In this document: positions 9,788 to 18,800 of the stretch, piece by piece
Numbering within the stretch: position 1 is the first letter of the stretch
How the letters are laid out: each line of letters begins with the position of its first letter
Origin: Pseudomonas lijiangensis
GTDB taxonomy: Bacteria > Pseudomonadota > Gammaproteobacteria > Pseudomonadales > Pseudomonadaceae
NCBI RefSeq assembly: GCF_018968705.1
Contig: NZ_CP076668.1
Location: forward strand, 806,001-870,000
Reading direction: 5' to 3'
Length of the DNA: 64,000 nt
Program-made: the position numbers and the translations under genes
The notes under the pieces: generated by a model
Seen by the model: only the letters and a program-made list of their open reading frames with translations
Database searches by the model: none
Told to the model about the DNA's origin: nothing

Positions 9788-9815
9788 TCCGGTAAGCCAG
9801 TGGGAAACCTGTGTG

Positions 9816-9843
9816 AGCGAATTCATTCGCGAATGAATTCGCT
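9816..9843. repeat. Perfect 28-bp palindrome (REP-like) after garD
   Basis: Two 14-bp arms, AGCGAATTCATTCG and its exact complement, abut without a loop. They are flanked by GTGTG / CCCACAC, which extends the pairing. The same AATTCGCTCCCACA end occurs at 47747-47766. It is an intergenic repeat of the pseudomonad type and may also act as a terminator between garD and the convergent gene. Confidence 0.8.
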
Positions 9844-9872
9844 CCCACACAGCCTGCACAAGTTATATTTGC

Positions 9873-10499
9873 TCAACCCTGCACTTCTCCCAGCGAATGG
9901 CGCACATACTCCGGCGTCAGGCCGTTGTACCAAAGCAGAATCGTCGATACCAGAATCGTGACCAGCACCAGCAGCCCTACCGCCCAGATCGCAGCGGCGT
10001 AGAGCGGTGCCTTGCCTTCTGGCAGGCGCATGAAAGGGGCTATGCCCACGAACAGCAGTACCGTCGAATAGACCGAAGCCAGCCCCAGCACCAGAATTGC
10101 CAGCCAGCGACTGGGATACAGGCCTGCAATACCCGCCAGGAAAAAGGGTGTCGTGGTGTAGGTGGCAAAACCGATGCTCTGGTTGAGGGTAGGCCGGGCT
10201 TCAAAGGTGCGAGACATCCAGCGAATGAAGCTTCCCATGATCAGTGTCCCGATCAGAAAAGCCACGTACAGCAACGCACAGAGCTGCAATGCGCTCTTGG
10301 TGCTGAGTTTCACGTTTTCACCTTCAGCCAGGCTCCAGCCGACCTGAGTGGTGCCTATGTACAGGCAGACGACCGGTATCAGCGCCAGCAGTATCAAGTG
10401 GGGCAGGTAGTGCCGGGGCTCCTGTTCTTCCTTGCATCTGGCGGTTTTCCAGGCCTCTCTGGGCTGGGTGAAAAGTTTGATGATCAATGGCGTGTGCAT
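9873..10499 (-). CDS. Yip1-family membrane protein
   Basis: Inner-membrane protein of 208 residues with about five hydrophobic helices. They start near residue 33 (YLPHLILLALIPVVCLYIG) and end at LLVLVTILVSTILLWYNGL. The motif series matches the bacterial Yip1 domain family (about 200 residues), whose function is unknown. The soluble N-terminus contains FTQPREAWKTA, a family hallmark. It is convergent with garD and monocistronic. Confidence 0.75.
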   Translation of the reverse strand: MHTPLIIKLFTQPREAWKTARCKEEQEPRHYLPHLILLALIPVVCLYIGTTQVGWSLAEGENVKLSTKSALQLCALLYVAFLIGTLIMGSFIRWMSRTFEARPTLNQSIGFATYTTTPFFLAGIAGLYPSRWLAILVLGLASVYSTVLLFVGIAPFMRLPEGKAPLYAAAIWAVGLLVLVTILVSTILLWYNGLTPEYVRHSLGEVQG

Positions 10500-10722
10500 G
10501 GCTGACCCCTCGGCTCAGTGTCTGCTCGCAACTTTCCCTGTTTCCTGCGAGCCCCCGACGACTTTACTGGCTGATGCCTGAATGGTTTCGCCCCATGGGA
10601 CAGTCGGAGCAATGAACGCATTGAGTTTTCCTACTTCTCTGAACTTTCTGGTCGGTCGGGGCCTCTTCTATTTCAAGGGCGCCTGTTCGGTGGCCTCTGT
10701 TCAAACAGGTGGGAGGTTTCAA

Positions 10723-10962
10723 ATGCCTTGGATATCTGAAAGTGGTTTATGGCTCTTTACGGCATTGGTCGCACTCATTGTGCTGGCCGATATCTGGGCT
10801 GTGCTGCGGGTGCGTAAGAGCGACACATCCTCCAGCAACAAATTGATGTGGTTCATCGTGATTGTTGCCGTGCCGGTGATCGGTGTGCTGCTGTGGGTAC
10901 TGACCGGGCCACGGCATGTCTCCAAACCTGCGAACCCGGCTCAGGAAGCCAGCAAGTATTGA
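10723..10962 (+). CDS. Small PLDc_N-type membrane protein
   Basis: A 79-residue protein with two hydrophobic helices (SGLWLFTALVALIVLADIWAVL and LMWFIVIVAVPVIGVLLWVL) separated by a short RVRKSDTSSSNK loop. This is the cardiolipin-synthase N-terminal (PLDc_N) layout without a catalytic domain. The frame is open upstream to 10585, but ATG 10723 follows a clear GGGAGG ribosome-binding site, so I use it. Function unknown. Confidence 0.7.
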   Translation: MPWISESGLWLFTALVALIVLADIWAVLRVRKSDTSSSNKLMWFIVIVAVPVIGVLLWVLTGPRHVSKPANPAQEASKY

Positions 10963-10970
10963 TGCTGGCT

Positions 10971-11741
10971 TCAGGAATACTTCGCCGAATGGTGAGGGTA
11001 ATTGACCAACCGTGCGCCGATGACCATTTCGCTGATCCAGTTCGTCAGCATGGAGCTGTAAAGGCTCTGGCTGAGATCACTGCTCAGCGCATGGTCGGCG
11101 CCATCCACCAGCCGATAAGTCAGTGAATGGGCGCGCTCGAAAGCGCTGCGATAGCTCATCAGCGTGGCATGGGGCACGTAGTCGTCCTGTTCTGACTCGA
11201 TCAGCAATACATCACCCTTGAAATCCTTGCAGGCTGCCAGAGCTCGATTGTCGGCGGCGGTCAGGGCCGAGCGCCTGTAGTGCGCAAGCTTGTCGCGATC
11301 AAGCTCTTGCTTGGGCATCTCCCAGTCGGCATCCCAGTACAGTGCCGGTACGCGCAAGGCGAGCCATTTGACCGGGCGCATGGAACTGAGAATGGTGGCC
11401 AGGTATCCGCCATAGCTGCTGCCGATAACGGCAATTTCTTCTTTGTCCACCGCCGGATGGCTGGCCAGCCGATCATAGGCCGCCAGCAGATCGTTCAGGC
11501 TCTGCTCCCGTGAGACGGTGGCGCGCAGCTCATGGGTGCGCTCATGACCGCGCAGGTCGAAGGTCAGGCACACACAGCCAAGGCCGGTGATGTTCTTGGC
11601 GCGGGCCAGGTCGCGCTGTTGACTGCCGCCCCAGCCGTGAACGAAGAGGATGCCGGGTATCTTCGCGCCGGGAGTCAGGATGGTTCCGGATATGGACTGG
11701 TTTTCAACGTCTATCTCGATGCTTTCACTGCGCACACTCAT
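10971..11741 (-). CDS. Alpha/beta hydrolase
   Basis: Cytosolic alpha/beta hydrolase of 256 residues. The oxyanion motif is LFVHGWGGSQ, the nucleophile elbow GSSYGG (preceded by IAVIG), the acid probably in LLIESEQDDYVPH, and the catalytic histidine in VDGADHAL. These give a complete Ser-Asp-His set. The frame extends to 11846, but the ATG at 11741 removes most of the overlap with the upstream gene (17 bp remain) and gives the usual family start. It follows the DUF3182 gene in the same orientation, so the two are probably an operon. Substrate unknown. Confidence 0.78.
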   Translation of the reverse strand: MSVRSESIEIDVENQSISGTILTPGAKIPGILFVHGWGGSQQRDLARAKNITGLGCVCLTFDLRGHERTHELRATVSREQSLNDLLAAYDRLASHPAVDKEEIAVIGSSYGGYLATILSSMRPVKWLALRVPALYWDADWEMPKQELDRDKLAHYRRSALTAADNRALAACKDFKGDVLLIESEQDDYVPHATLMSYRSAFERAHSLTYRLVDGADHALSSDLSQSLYSSMLTNWISEMVIGARLVNYPHHSAKYS

Positions 11742-12849
11742 AAGGCTCGACCTGTATGAATTTGGTGATAACGCCCACTTGAGGATCTTCGCCCTCATAG
11801 AGAAGGTGGGCGTTGGCGGGGAGTCGGGTCTGGCCATAGATTTCATGGGTGGACACCTGAATACGTTGCAGCGCGGGATCAGCAGCGAACGCCATCAACG
11901 CTTCGATTTCTGCCGGGCTTGCGCCCCCGATGCGCCAGGACTGCTCAAGCACACCGAAGCACACCTGGCCTCGGGCATTGGTGCCCTTGGCGATGTCGTA
12001 ATTGCGCCGTGAAGCGACAAGGCCGGGAAAGCAGTCGCAGGCTGCCTTGTCATAGACAATGGCGTGCTCTATTGCCTGACGGACCGAAGTGTCCATGTCC
12101 TGGCTGAGCAATACGTCATAATCGCCGCGCACGATCCACAGCCGGGATCCGCCATAGACGGTTTCTCCCAGGTTGTCGGTGGTCAGGCTCTGGGTGCCAT
12201 GGTAACTGGCGGTGATACCCGCAACCTGTACCTGACCCACACTGTAGGTGACCACGTCCTGCAGGTTTTCCTCCACCACCAGCCCCCAGTGACGGACTTC
12301 ATCGGCATCTTGCCTGGCGATGGCTTTTGTCAGTTCCTCTTCGGAAAGCGCCACGATCTGCCCTCGGCCCGCAGTGGCCAGTACCGGTTTTATCCGCACC
12401 GGGCCGTTGGCCAGTAATTGCGTTCCTGCCTTGAGCGCATCGTTCAGGTCGAAAGCTGTGAACCCCGTGAGTACGGCAGCGCCAGCCTGGCGATGAAACT
12501 CATCGGACCAGCCGCTCGGCCGTGCCGAAGACGACTCAGGCAAGGGATGAGAAATGGCCTTGGTTGCCATGAAGGGCTCGTTGGCCAGACCGCCGAACAG
12601 ATCGTCCATCGAGCGAATGTTCAGGGCATCGCCCATGTCCGCACCAATCAGGGTATCGGACGGTATGAAGTACAGGCCGTGGCCTTTATGCCGCGTGCTG
12701 TCATGGAACCCGTCAAATGCAGCACCCAGAAGCACAGCTATTTTTCGGGCCAGCGCCTGGTGAACCGCAATTTCATGAGGGGCGAGTTGTTTGTGCGTGG
12801 CTAACAGAACGACCTCGGCTTTGGTGGTGCCTGTTCTTGACCCGCTCAT
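11725..12849 (-). CDS. DUF3182 family protein (ATP-grasp-like)
   Basis: A 374-residue protein that I recognise as the DUF3182 family of Pseudomonas and Burkholderia. Visible family landmarks are SGRIGSV-like FIPSDTLIG, a central VRIKPVLATAGRGQ, WGLVVEENLQDVVTYSVGQVQV and AACDCFPGLVASRRNYDIAKG. The middle and C-terminal parts resemble an ATP-grasp fold (carboxylate-amine ligase type), suggesting an unknown ATP-dependent ligase. Its 3' end overlaps the hydrolase gene by 17 bp, which implies translational coupling and a shared pathway. Confidence 0.65.
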   Translation of the reverse strand: MSGSRTGTTKAEVVLLATHKQLAPHEIAVHQALARKIAVLLGAAFDGFHDSTRHKGHGLYFIPSDTLIGADMGDALNIRSMDDLFGGLANEPFMATKAISHPLPESSSARPSGWSDEFHRQAGAAVLTGFTAFDLNDALKAGTQLLANGPVRIKPVLATAGRGQIVALSEEELTKAIARQDADEVRHWGLVVEENLQDVVTYSVGQVQVAGITASYHGTQSLTTDNLGETVYGGSRLWIVRGDYDVLLSQDMDTSVRQAIEHAIVYDKAACDCFPGLVASRRNYDIAKGTNARGQVCFGVLEQSWRIGGASPAEIEALMAFAADPALQRIQVSTHEIYGQTRLPANAHLLYEGEDPQVGVITKFIQVEPYECAQ

Positions 12850-12862
12850 AAGGCAACTCCTT

Positions 12863-13240
12863 TCATGAAAGTTTTTTCAGGGCCTGGATCAGCTCCTCTT
12901 TGTTCATGGCTGAGCGACCGGCAACGTCAAGCGCTCGTGCGCGCTGCATCAGGTCGTTTTTGGTCTGCTCTTCCAGGGGACGGTCATTGCGCGGGATGCC
13001 TTTTCTGGTTTCGGCTGCACGCTTGGCCGAGTCCTGACGCGCCTCGGTCTTGGCCTTGGCGGATGTGTGGGTTCCCGAGCCACCCTTGCGCTCGCCACCA
13101 CCTGATTGTTTGTTCACCGTGGCCCATGCACGTGCTTGTGCTTCGTCTTTGGACACGCCTTTTTGCTCGTAGCTTTCTTCGATGCGGGCGGCTTTGCGTT
13201 TCTGTTTGGCGGTGTACAGGTCTTTGTTCGAGGTAGGCAT
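12863..13240 (-). CDS. Small basic protein with C-terminal Rho_N-like motif
   Basis: A highly charged 125-residue protein. The N-terminal part (MPTSNKDLYTAKQKRKAARIEESY, with KGVSKDEAQARAWATVNKQSGGG) is a family usually labelled plasmid stabilisation protein. The C-terminal 35 residues (LMQRARALDVAGRSAMNKEELIQALKK) look like a Rho_N/SAP-type nucleic-acid-binding helix pair. No toxin or partition partner is nearby, so the stabilisation label should not be taken literally. It lies 13 bp upstream of the DUF3182 gene on the same strand and may head that operon. Confidence 0.6.
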   Translation of the reverse strand: MPTSNKDLYTAKQKRKAARIEESYEQKGVSKDEAQARAWATVNKQSGGGERKGGSGTHTSAKAKTEARQDSAKRAAETRKGIPRNDRPLEEQTKNDLMQRARALDVAGRSAMNKEELIQALKKLS

Positions 13241-13434
13241 GACATTTCTCCTCTCGTAGTGAAACAGCCTGGACAGGTTTTTCTTACCTCATGGGTTATG
13301 AAGTGAGGTCGCCTGCAGGAGTTCCTCCGACAAGATGAGTGACCGGGGTGGATAAAACGCCGTTTTCTGCAATTCTTCTGCAATGCAGGGATGTTTATAT
13401 CCTCGCCATCACCAATCCGTTATGGAGAAAACAC

Positions 13435-13647
13435 ATGTCGATAATTGCAAAGTGGGCGTTGCAGGTTGTTGCCTTGTTTCTGCTCGGCTGGATGGCGACC
13501 GTTGTGGGGCAATGGAGCAACACGATTGTCAGCGGCACGGGAAGTGATCGCCTGGCACAGTTGAACGAGAGCGGTTTGCTCAATGGCGGAGTGAGCGGCA
13601 AATCGGTTGCGGGTCAGGAAAACGCATTTGCCAGTCAGGGTGAATAG
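13435..13647 (+). CDS. Small single-pass membrane protein, unknown
   Basis: A 70-residue protein with one hydrophobic helix near the N-terminus (WALQVVALFLLGWMATVVG, residues 6-24) and a polar tail rich in Ser, Gly and Asn. The frame is open from 13339, but ATG 13435 follows TATGGAGAAA, a good ribosome-binding site. I do not recognise the family. Confidence 0.5.
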   Translation: MSIIAKWALQVVALFLLGWMATVVGQWSNTIVSGTGSDRLAQLNESGLLNGGVSGKSVAGQENAFASQGE

Positions 13648-13688
13648 AGCGGTTTGCCAAAGGCGGGACTGACCGATTTCTTGCAGGC

Positions 13689-13717
13689 AAAAAAATGGCC
13701 CACAACACGGCGGGCCA
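13689..13717 (-). terminator. Terminator-like hairpin reading leftward
   Basis: Stem GGGCCA pairs with TGGCCC (13696-13701 with 13712-13717; one or two more GC pairs are possible) and is followed on the minus strand by seven T. It could end transcription of the small gene at 13903-14094. Confidence 0.45.
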
Positions 13718-13902
13718 AATGGGATTCATCAAAGGAGTGATGTGAATGTACAGAGCCAAACGTGAAGAGGATGTGAAATGAATGTTGGCAAAACGAGAAC
13801 GGATTTTCAGGGGGCGATGCACGGAAAATAACGGGCTCGATGCAGCGAAAGCAGGCCCCCCGGAGTTTATCCGTCAAGCACCGGAGGGCTGGGGAAAGGA
13901 TG

Positions 13903-14094
13903 TCAGGTTGCAGTGGCACGTTCTGGTGTCGCTCGTCGGGTAGAGCGTGGCAGGGGATGAGGCGCATCGATGCGCGATTTCATTCGCTCGGCGAATTCCC
14001 TGGCTTCTTGCCAGCTCCGGCAGGTCACTGGGTAATCGTCCAGTTTCACTACCCAGTTTGCCCCGTGATTACCTTCTTCAATTCGGATAAGCAT
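13903..14094 (-). CDS. Hypothetical 63-residue protein
   Basis: Small soluble protein beginning MLIRIEEGNHGANWVVKLDDYPV, with a predicted beta-strand pair then an EAREFAERMKSRID helix and a basic tail. I chose ATG 14094 because GGAG lies nine bases upstream; an in-frame ATG at 14109 would add five residues. I do not recognise it. Confidence 0.4.
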   Translation of the reverse strand: MLIRIEEGNHGANWVVKLDDYPVTCRSWQEAREFAERMKSRIDAPHPLPRSTRRATPERATAT

Positions 14095-14323
14095 TGTACG
14101 CATCTCCATTTTGTAAGGTGAGCAGATGCCGAGTCACCGGCACGGAAAGTTGACGCACGAAATCCTGCGCCAAAAGCGGCGATTGAGCTACAAAAAATTA
14201 CATATCCCGATGAGCGTGTTTCATCTCCCTTGATCGGGATCAACTTGTTGATAACATCCAGCGGCAAGGGTGCCGGAAACGGTACTGTTCGGGACCGGGT
14301 AAACCACAAGGACAGGGCTGATA

Positions 14324-14923
14324 ATGGCCAATGAAAGTCAGCCGCATATCCATCGCCAGACGCTCAGCATCAACCGCCAGGGCAGAGAACGTCTCAATGG
14401 TCATACCGGGCAGGTCATCTGGTTGACTGGCCTGTCGGGCTCCGGCAAATCGACCCTTGCCAATGCCCTGGAGCAGGTTCTGCATGCCGAGGGCAAACGC
14501 ACTTACGTGCTCGATGGCGACAATGTTCGTCAGGGATTGAACCGGGACCTGGGGTTCAGCGACGCAGACCGCGTGGAAAACATTCGTCGGGTCGCGGAAG
14601 TGGCCCGCTTGATGATGGATGCCGGGCTCATCGTGATTACGGCGTTTATCTCGCCCTTTCGCCGGGAGCGGGAAATGGCCCGGCAGGTGATTGGTGAAGA
14701 CGACTTCACAGAGGTGTACGTGAGCACGCCGATTCAGGTGTGCGAAGAGCGTGACCCCAAGGGGCTGTACAAGAAGGCCCGCAGCGGGCTGATCCCGAAC
14801 ATGACCGGTATCGATAGCGTCTATGAAGCACCGCACAGTGCCACTGTGACGATCGATACCTCCGAGCTTGCGGTGCCAGAAGCCGTCAGCCGGGTTCTGG
14901 CCTCGATCAGAACGCCAGCTTGA
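14324..14923 (+). CDS. cysC: Adenylylsulfate (APS) kinase
   Basis: Cytosolic kinase of 199 residues that phosphorylates APS to PAPS. The P-loop is GLSGSGKST (about residues 34-42). [32 protein letters not shown] and [24 protein letters not shown] with the active-site serine are all intact. In many pseudomonads the main APS kinase is fused to CysN, so a stand-alone copy is probably an additional one for sulfation or PAPS supply. Its 3' end overlaps the convergent TauE-like gene by 17 bp. Confidence 0.9.
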   Translation: MANESQPHIHRQTLSINRQGRERLNGHTGQVIWLTGLSGSGKSTLANALEQVLHAEGKRTYVLDGDNVRQGLNRDLGFSDADRVENIRRVAEVARLMMDAGLIVITAFISPFRREREMARQVIGEDDFTEVYVSTPIQVCEERDPKGLYKKARSGLIPNMTGIDSVYEAPHSATVTIDTSELAVPEAVSRVLASIRTPA

Positions 14924-15692
14924 AGCCGATCATCCCCAGCATGATTGCCAGGAAGGGCCGCAGCAGTTCATCGGATACGCGCCCGGCCATGTGGCTGCCC
15001 AGATAAATGCCGGGCAATGAGCCCATCAACAGCCAGGCCAGCAATTCCCAGTTCATGTTGCCCATGCTGGCATGCCCAAGGCCTGCGACCAGCGTGAGCG
15101 GCACGGCATGCGCGATTTCCGTGCCCACCAGGCGCCGGGTGGCCAGCAAGGGATAAAGAATGAACAGCGCCACTGTGCCCAGTGCGCCAGCGCCGATGGA
15201 CGTCAAAGCCACCATGGTGCCCAGGATCAGCCCGGTCACCACCGTCAGAACGTTCAGTTTGGAGCCGCTGAAGAACGAAATCCCGTTGCCGCGACTGTGG
15301 GCAAAGGCCAGGAGTCTTTTCTTGAACAGTACGGCCAGGGCCGTCAGAAGAAGGACGATGCCAAGCGCCTGCTTGATGATTGCATTCAGGGCATCGGGCG
15401 CCGAGTCCAGAGTGCTCAGAAACCATAGGGTCATCAACACCGCTGGTACGCTGCCCAGGGTCAGCCAGCCGGTGATCTTCCAGTCGATGTTGTCGTTCTT
15501 TTTGTGAACCACCACGCCACCGGCCTTGGTGACCGCGGCATAGAGCAGGTCCGTGCCCACGGCAGTCGCCGGATTGATGCCGAACCAGAGCAGAATGGGC
15601 GTCATCAATGAACCCCCACCTACGCCCGTCATCCCGACAATGAAACCGACCACCAAACCCGCTACTACAAAACCCAGACCGCCGACGTCCAT
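14907..15692 (-). CDS. TauE/SafE-family sulfite/anion exporter
   Basis: Inner-membrane protein of 261 residues (DUF81/TauE/SafE) with about eight hydrophobic helices in two repeated halves. Each half starts with a glycine-rich element: [16 protein letters not shown] near residue 15 and [19 protein letters not shown] near residue 150. Members export sulfite, sulfoacetate or other organic anions. The frame is open to 15740, but ATG 15692 fits the family start and follows AGGGTCAT. It is convergent with cysC, and the shared sulfur theme may be meaningful. Confidence 0.82.
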   Translation of the reverse strand: MDVGGLGFVVAGLVVGFIVGMTGVGGGSLMTPILLWFGINPATAVGTDLLYAAVTKAGGVVVHKKNDNIDWKITGWLTLGSVPAVLMTLWFLSTLDSAPDALNAIIKQALGIVLLLTALAVLFKKRLLAFAHSRGNGISFFSGSKLNVLTVVTGLILGTMVALTSIGAGALGTVALFILYPLLATRRLVGTEIAHAVPLTLVAGLGHASMGNMNWELLAWLLMGSLPGIYLGSHMAGRVSDELLRPFLAIMLGMIGFKLAF

Positions 15693-15794
15693 ATATGACC
15701 CTGTAAGACCTGTTGTCAGGTAAAAACCGGCGGGCAGCATAACGATTTATGTTCTGAGCGGTTATGAATATGTGGTCTAAGGTTATAACCGTTT

Positions 15795-17609
15795 TTACAG
15801 GGTCCGGATTTCAGGCGGCGCGTCGACAGCGATGTGCATGACCTGACTGGGTTGCAACCAGCTCAGCAGAGCGTCTGCTTCCATGGGCCTGGCAATCAGA
15901 TAGCCTTGCCCTTCATCGCAGCCCCATTGCTTGACCAGTTTGCGTATGGTTTCTGTCTCGATACCTTCGGCCACTACGCAATAGCCCAGCTTCTTGGCAA
16001 GGCCGATCAAGGCCTTGACCAGACGCTGGTCCGCCTCTTCAGTGTTGAGGTTGCGCATCAGTGACTGGTCAATCTTCACGGTTGTGGCAGGTAACTGGCG
16101 CAGGTAGTTCCAGTTGCTGTAGCCCGTGCCGAAGTCATCGATAGCGATATGCATGCCCAGTTCGCGCAAGCGTTCCAGTTGGCTGCGGACTTCTGTCGGG
16201 TTCTGCATCAACGCGCTTTCGGTGAACTCCAGCTCGAAGAGTGAAGGTGAAATGTCATGCTTTTTCAGCAGCCAGATCACCCGGTCAGTGAACACTGGCC
16301 CTGTCAGGTCGTCAGGCGTTACGTTGATTGCTACACGGATATCGAAACCTTTGCGCTGCCAGCTGGCAGCCTGTTCAACGGCCGTCTGCAACACCCACAG
16401 GCTCAAGGGGCGCATGAGTGCAGTCTTTTCAGCCAGGGGAATGAACTCGGCAGGCCCGATGGGGCCCAGTGTCGGATGAACCCAGCGCAGCAGCGCCTCG
16501 ACCGACGTGCACTCACCTGAGGTCAGATCAACGCGTGGCTGATAAACCAGACGCAATTGATCGTGGGCATGCACTGCACTGGTCAGTGAGCTGAGAAGCT
16601 GGAACGAGCGTTGTTGGGTCGCGTCCATGTGCGGTTCGTACAAGGCCCAGCCAACCTGGCGGGCGCGGGCATTGTCGGCGGCACTGATGACCAGGCGCAC
16701 CCAGTCCTGCTCCGTTGCCTGACCACCACCCAGCAGAGGCACAATCCCGAGACCGACCTGCAACTGCACCGGAATGCCGTGGCATATCACGGGAGACTTG
16801 AGATCTTCGATGATGGCGTGATAGATCGACTCATCCGGCATGTCGCCCGGCAACTGAAAGCCGAAGCGTGTAGGGCTCACCTTATACAGCGGGCAGTCTG
16901 ACGGCAGCATGGCCTGCAGACGGTTTCTCATCGCCACGATCAGATCCTGAGCGAAGTTGTAGCCCAGGGCCTTGACGATATCGTTGAGGAATTCGGGAGT
17001 GATCATATCGACGGCCACCAGGCGCATCTCTTTACCGGCTTTGAGCGTCAGAAGAATGTCTTCTTCAAGGCGCAGACGGTTGTAGAGTCCGGTGGTCTGA
17101 TCGACGAAGCAACTGCGGCGCAGGTCGACGATACGTTTCATCACCAGCCCGGCCAGACGCTTGAGCATCAACGCCTCACGCTCGCTCATGGGCTCGCGAG
17201 GCACCGTGTCGATAACGCACAGCGTACCGATCGCAATACCGTCATCGGTCACCAGTTGTGCGCCTGCGTAATAACGAATGCCCGGCTCTCCGGTCACGAG
17301 GCTATTGTTCTTGAAGCGCTCATCAAGCGTGGCGTCGACTACTTCCAGCGAGGCGTCCGTGAGAATCGCATAGGCGCAGAACGAGACATCACGTGGAGTT
17401 TCCTGAGCCTGCAAGCCAACCCGTGCGCGGAACCACTGCCGATGTTCGTCGACGATGGAAATCAGCACGATGGGCGCCTGGAAGAACTCGGCGGTCATCG
17501 CCACGATCTCCTCGAAGACGTCATCCACCGTGTTTTCAAGCACGCACAGTTCGGTAATAAGTAACAAACGTTGCGTTTCGTTCAGCGGAAGGGGGGCGCC
17601 GGTGCTCAT
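15795..17609 (-). CDS. GAF - degenerate GGDEF - EAL cyclic-di-GMP phosphodiesterase
   Basis: Soluble 604-residue signalling protein. A GAF domain (about 20-165, with GTLCVIDT), a GGDEF-like domain without the GGDEF signature (about 170-330, VSPTRFGFQLPGD in its place) and an EAL domain (about 345-590). The EAL part keeps VEALLRW, NVTPDD, FTESALM, IAIDDFGTGYSNW, KIDQSLM, VVAEGIET and QGYLIARPM, so it should hydrolyse c-di-GMP under control of the GAF input. There are no membrane segments. Transcription is monocistronic. Confidence 0.87.
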   Translation of the reverse strand: MSTGAPLPLNETQRLLLITELCVLENTVDDVFEEIVAMTAEFFQAPIVLISIVDEHRQWFRARVGLQAQETPRDVSFCAYAILTDASLEVVDATLDERFKNNSLVTGEPGIRYYAGAQLVTDDGIAIGTLCVIDTVPREPMSEREALMLKRLAGLVMKRIVDLRRSCFVDQTTGLYNRLRLEEDILLTLKAGKEMRLVAVDMITPEFLNDIVKALGYNFAQDLIVAMRNRLQAMLPSDCPLYKVSPTRFGFQLPGDMPDESIYHAIIEDLKSPVICHGIPVQLQVGLGIVPLLGGGQATEQDWVRLVISAADNARARQVGWALYEPHMDATQQRSFQLLSSLTSAVHAHDQLRLVYQPRVDLTSGECTSVEALLRWVHPTLGPIGPAEFIPLAEKTALMRPLSLWVLQTAVEQAASWQRKGFDIRVAINVTPDDLTGPVFTDRVIWLLKKHDISPSLFELEFTESALMQNPTEVRSQLERLRELGMHIAIDDFGTGYSNWNYLRQLPATTVKIDQSLMRNLNTEEADQRLVKALIGLAKKLGYCVVAEGIETETIRKLVKQWGCDEGQGYLIARPMEADALLSWLQPSQVMHIAVDAPPEIRTL

Positions 17610-17894
17610 AAAACTCTCGAATCAACAGGGTGGTGACTAATTGCCACTACGCAGGGTCACTCTATCAGACACTGGTGCCACTGTTTTGATCGCCGAGTAA
17701 CAAGGTTTTCCGAAGAAAAATATTTTCATCGCCATTAAACCTGCACGCCTTGATAACCGTGGCCTGTAGCCATGAGGGGCAGTGCTTACCACTCGTCGAA
17801 GAAAAGCGACTTTCATGGACCGACCGGTTTTTCCCTCCCTCTCAATAAATACGACACGCACTAAAGCGGTCGATTAACCCTGGAGGATAGGGAG

Positions 17895-18137
17895 ATGGCT
17901 AGCACTGGAGACAACAATCCCGGCAACTTCGCCAATGACACTGAGCGTGCATCCAAAGCCGGTAAGAAAGGCGGTCAGGTATCGGGCGGCAACTTCGCCA
18001 ATGACCCTCACCGGGCATCCGAAGCTGGCAAGAAAGGAGGCCAGACTTCCGGCGGCAATTTTGCCAAGGATTCGGAAAAAGCCTCTGAAGCGGGCAAGAA
18101 AGGCGGGCAGAGCGGTAATAAAGGCAGTGATGAATAA
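17895..18137 (+). CDS. KGG-repeat general stress protein
   Basis: An 80-residue hydrophilic protein made of three near-identical repeats of about 21 residues: GNFANDxxRAS-AGKKGGQ-SG at roughly residues 8, 30 and 52. KGG-motif proteins of this type (GsiB/ConB10-like) are stress-induced in enterics and pseudomonads and have no known catalytic role. A strong ribosome-binding site (AGGATAGGGAG) precedes ATG 17895. It is monocistronic, followed by a long REP-like inverted repeat. Confidence 0.85.
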   Translation: MASTGDNNPGNFANDTERASKAGKKGGQVSGGNFANDPHRASEAGKKGGQTSGGNFAKDSEKASEAGKKGGQSGNKGSDE

Positions 18138-18210
18138 AAAATGAAGAGTGGGCAGGACGTGGGATGGTTTTTCTTGCTCGTCGTTCAGGCAGTCGTTAAT
18201 TCACTTGACC

Positions 18211-18265
18211 CGTCGCGAGCAAGCTCCCTCCCACGAGGGTTGTGGGAGGGAGCTTGCTCGCGACG
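18211..18265. repeat. Long perfect inverted repeat (REP-like)
   Basis: Arms of 24 bp (18211-18234 and 18242-18265) are perfectly complementary around a 7-base loop. The core GCGAGCAAGCTCCCTCCCAC is the common pseudomonad intergenic element. It separates the KGG gene from a convergent GAF gene and could terminate both. Confidence 0.9.
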
Positions 18266-18296
18266 GTGTCATGAAGATATCGCTGCCAAATCGTCC

Positions 18297-18800
18297 TTAA
18301 CAGCTCATCTCCACCTGACTTTCCAGCAACTGCTCATGGGCATACAGCGTACTGCCCAGCAATGTGCAGAAGACCTTCAGGGTATCGACAGTCTCCGGGT
18401 TGCCAAGCTTGGCCGGCAACGGATCGAGCCCGCACAAGGTGCCGAAGAATACGCCATTGGGAAAAATGATCGGCATGGAAAAGTAGCTCTGGAACCCATA
18501 GAGCTTCGGCACCGGATGGTCGGCATACACCGGATCCGTCGCCACCTCGTCGATCATTACGATATGGTGATTGGCACGGATCTCGTTGCAGATAGTGGTT
18601 TCAATCTCAAGCTCGCTGCCGGGCTCGACACCGAACTGGAGTTCATCGCAGACCGCGCAGGCGACCCAGTTGGTTTCGGTCACCTTGGCGATGGCAGCAA
18701 ATCTCAAGCCGGTCAGCCGCGTCACCAGCTTCAAAAGGCTGGATGTCGCTTCTATTTCACTGATCACGGCCAGTTCCGAAACCGTCAATTTGCTGTTCAA
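18297..18800 (-). CDS. GAF-domain sensor protein
   Basis: A 167-residue protein consisting essentially of one GAF domain (about 15-155). Family landmarks are the AAIAKVTETNWVACAVCDEL start, ICNEIRANHHIVMIDEVATDP middle and PIIFPNGVFFGTLCGLDP, where GTLC is the typical GAF strand. No output domain is attached, so it must act through partners. The cofactor or ligand is unknown. It is convergent with the KGG gene. Confidence 0.75.
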   Translation of the reverse strand: MNSKLTVSELAVISEIEATSSLLKLVTRLTGLRFAAIAKVTETNWVACAVCDELQFGVEPGSELEIETTICNEIRANHHIVMIDEVATDPVYADHPVPKLYGFQSYFSMPIIFPNGVFFGTLCGLDPLPAKLGNPETVDTLKVFCTLLGSTLYAHEQLLESQVEMSC

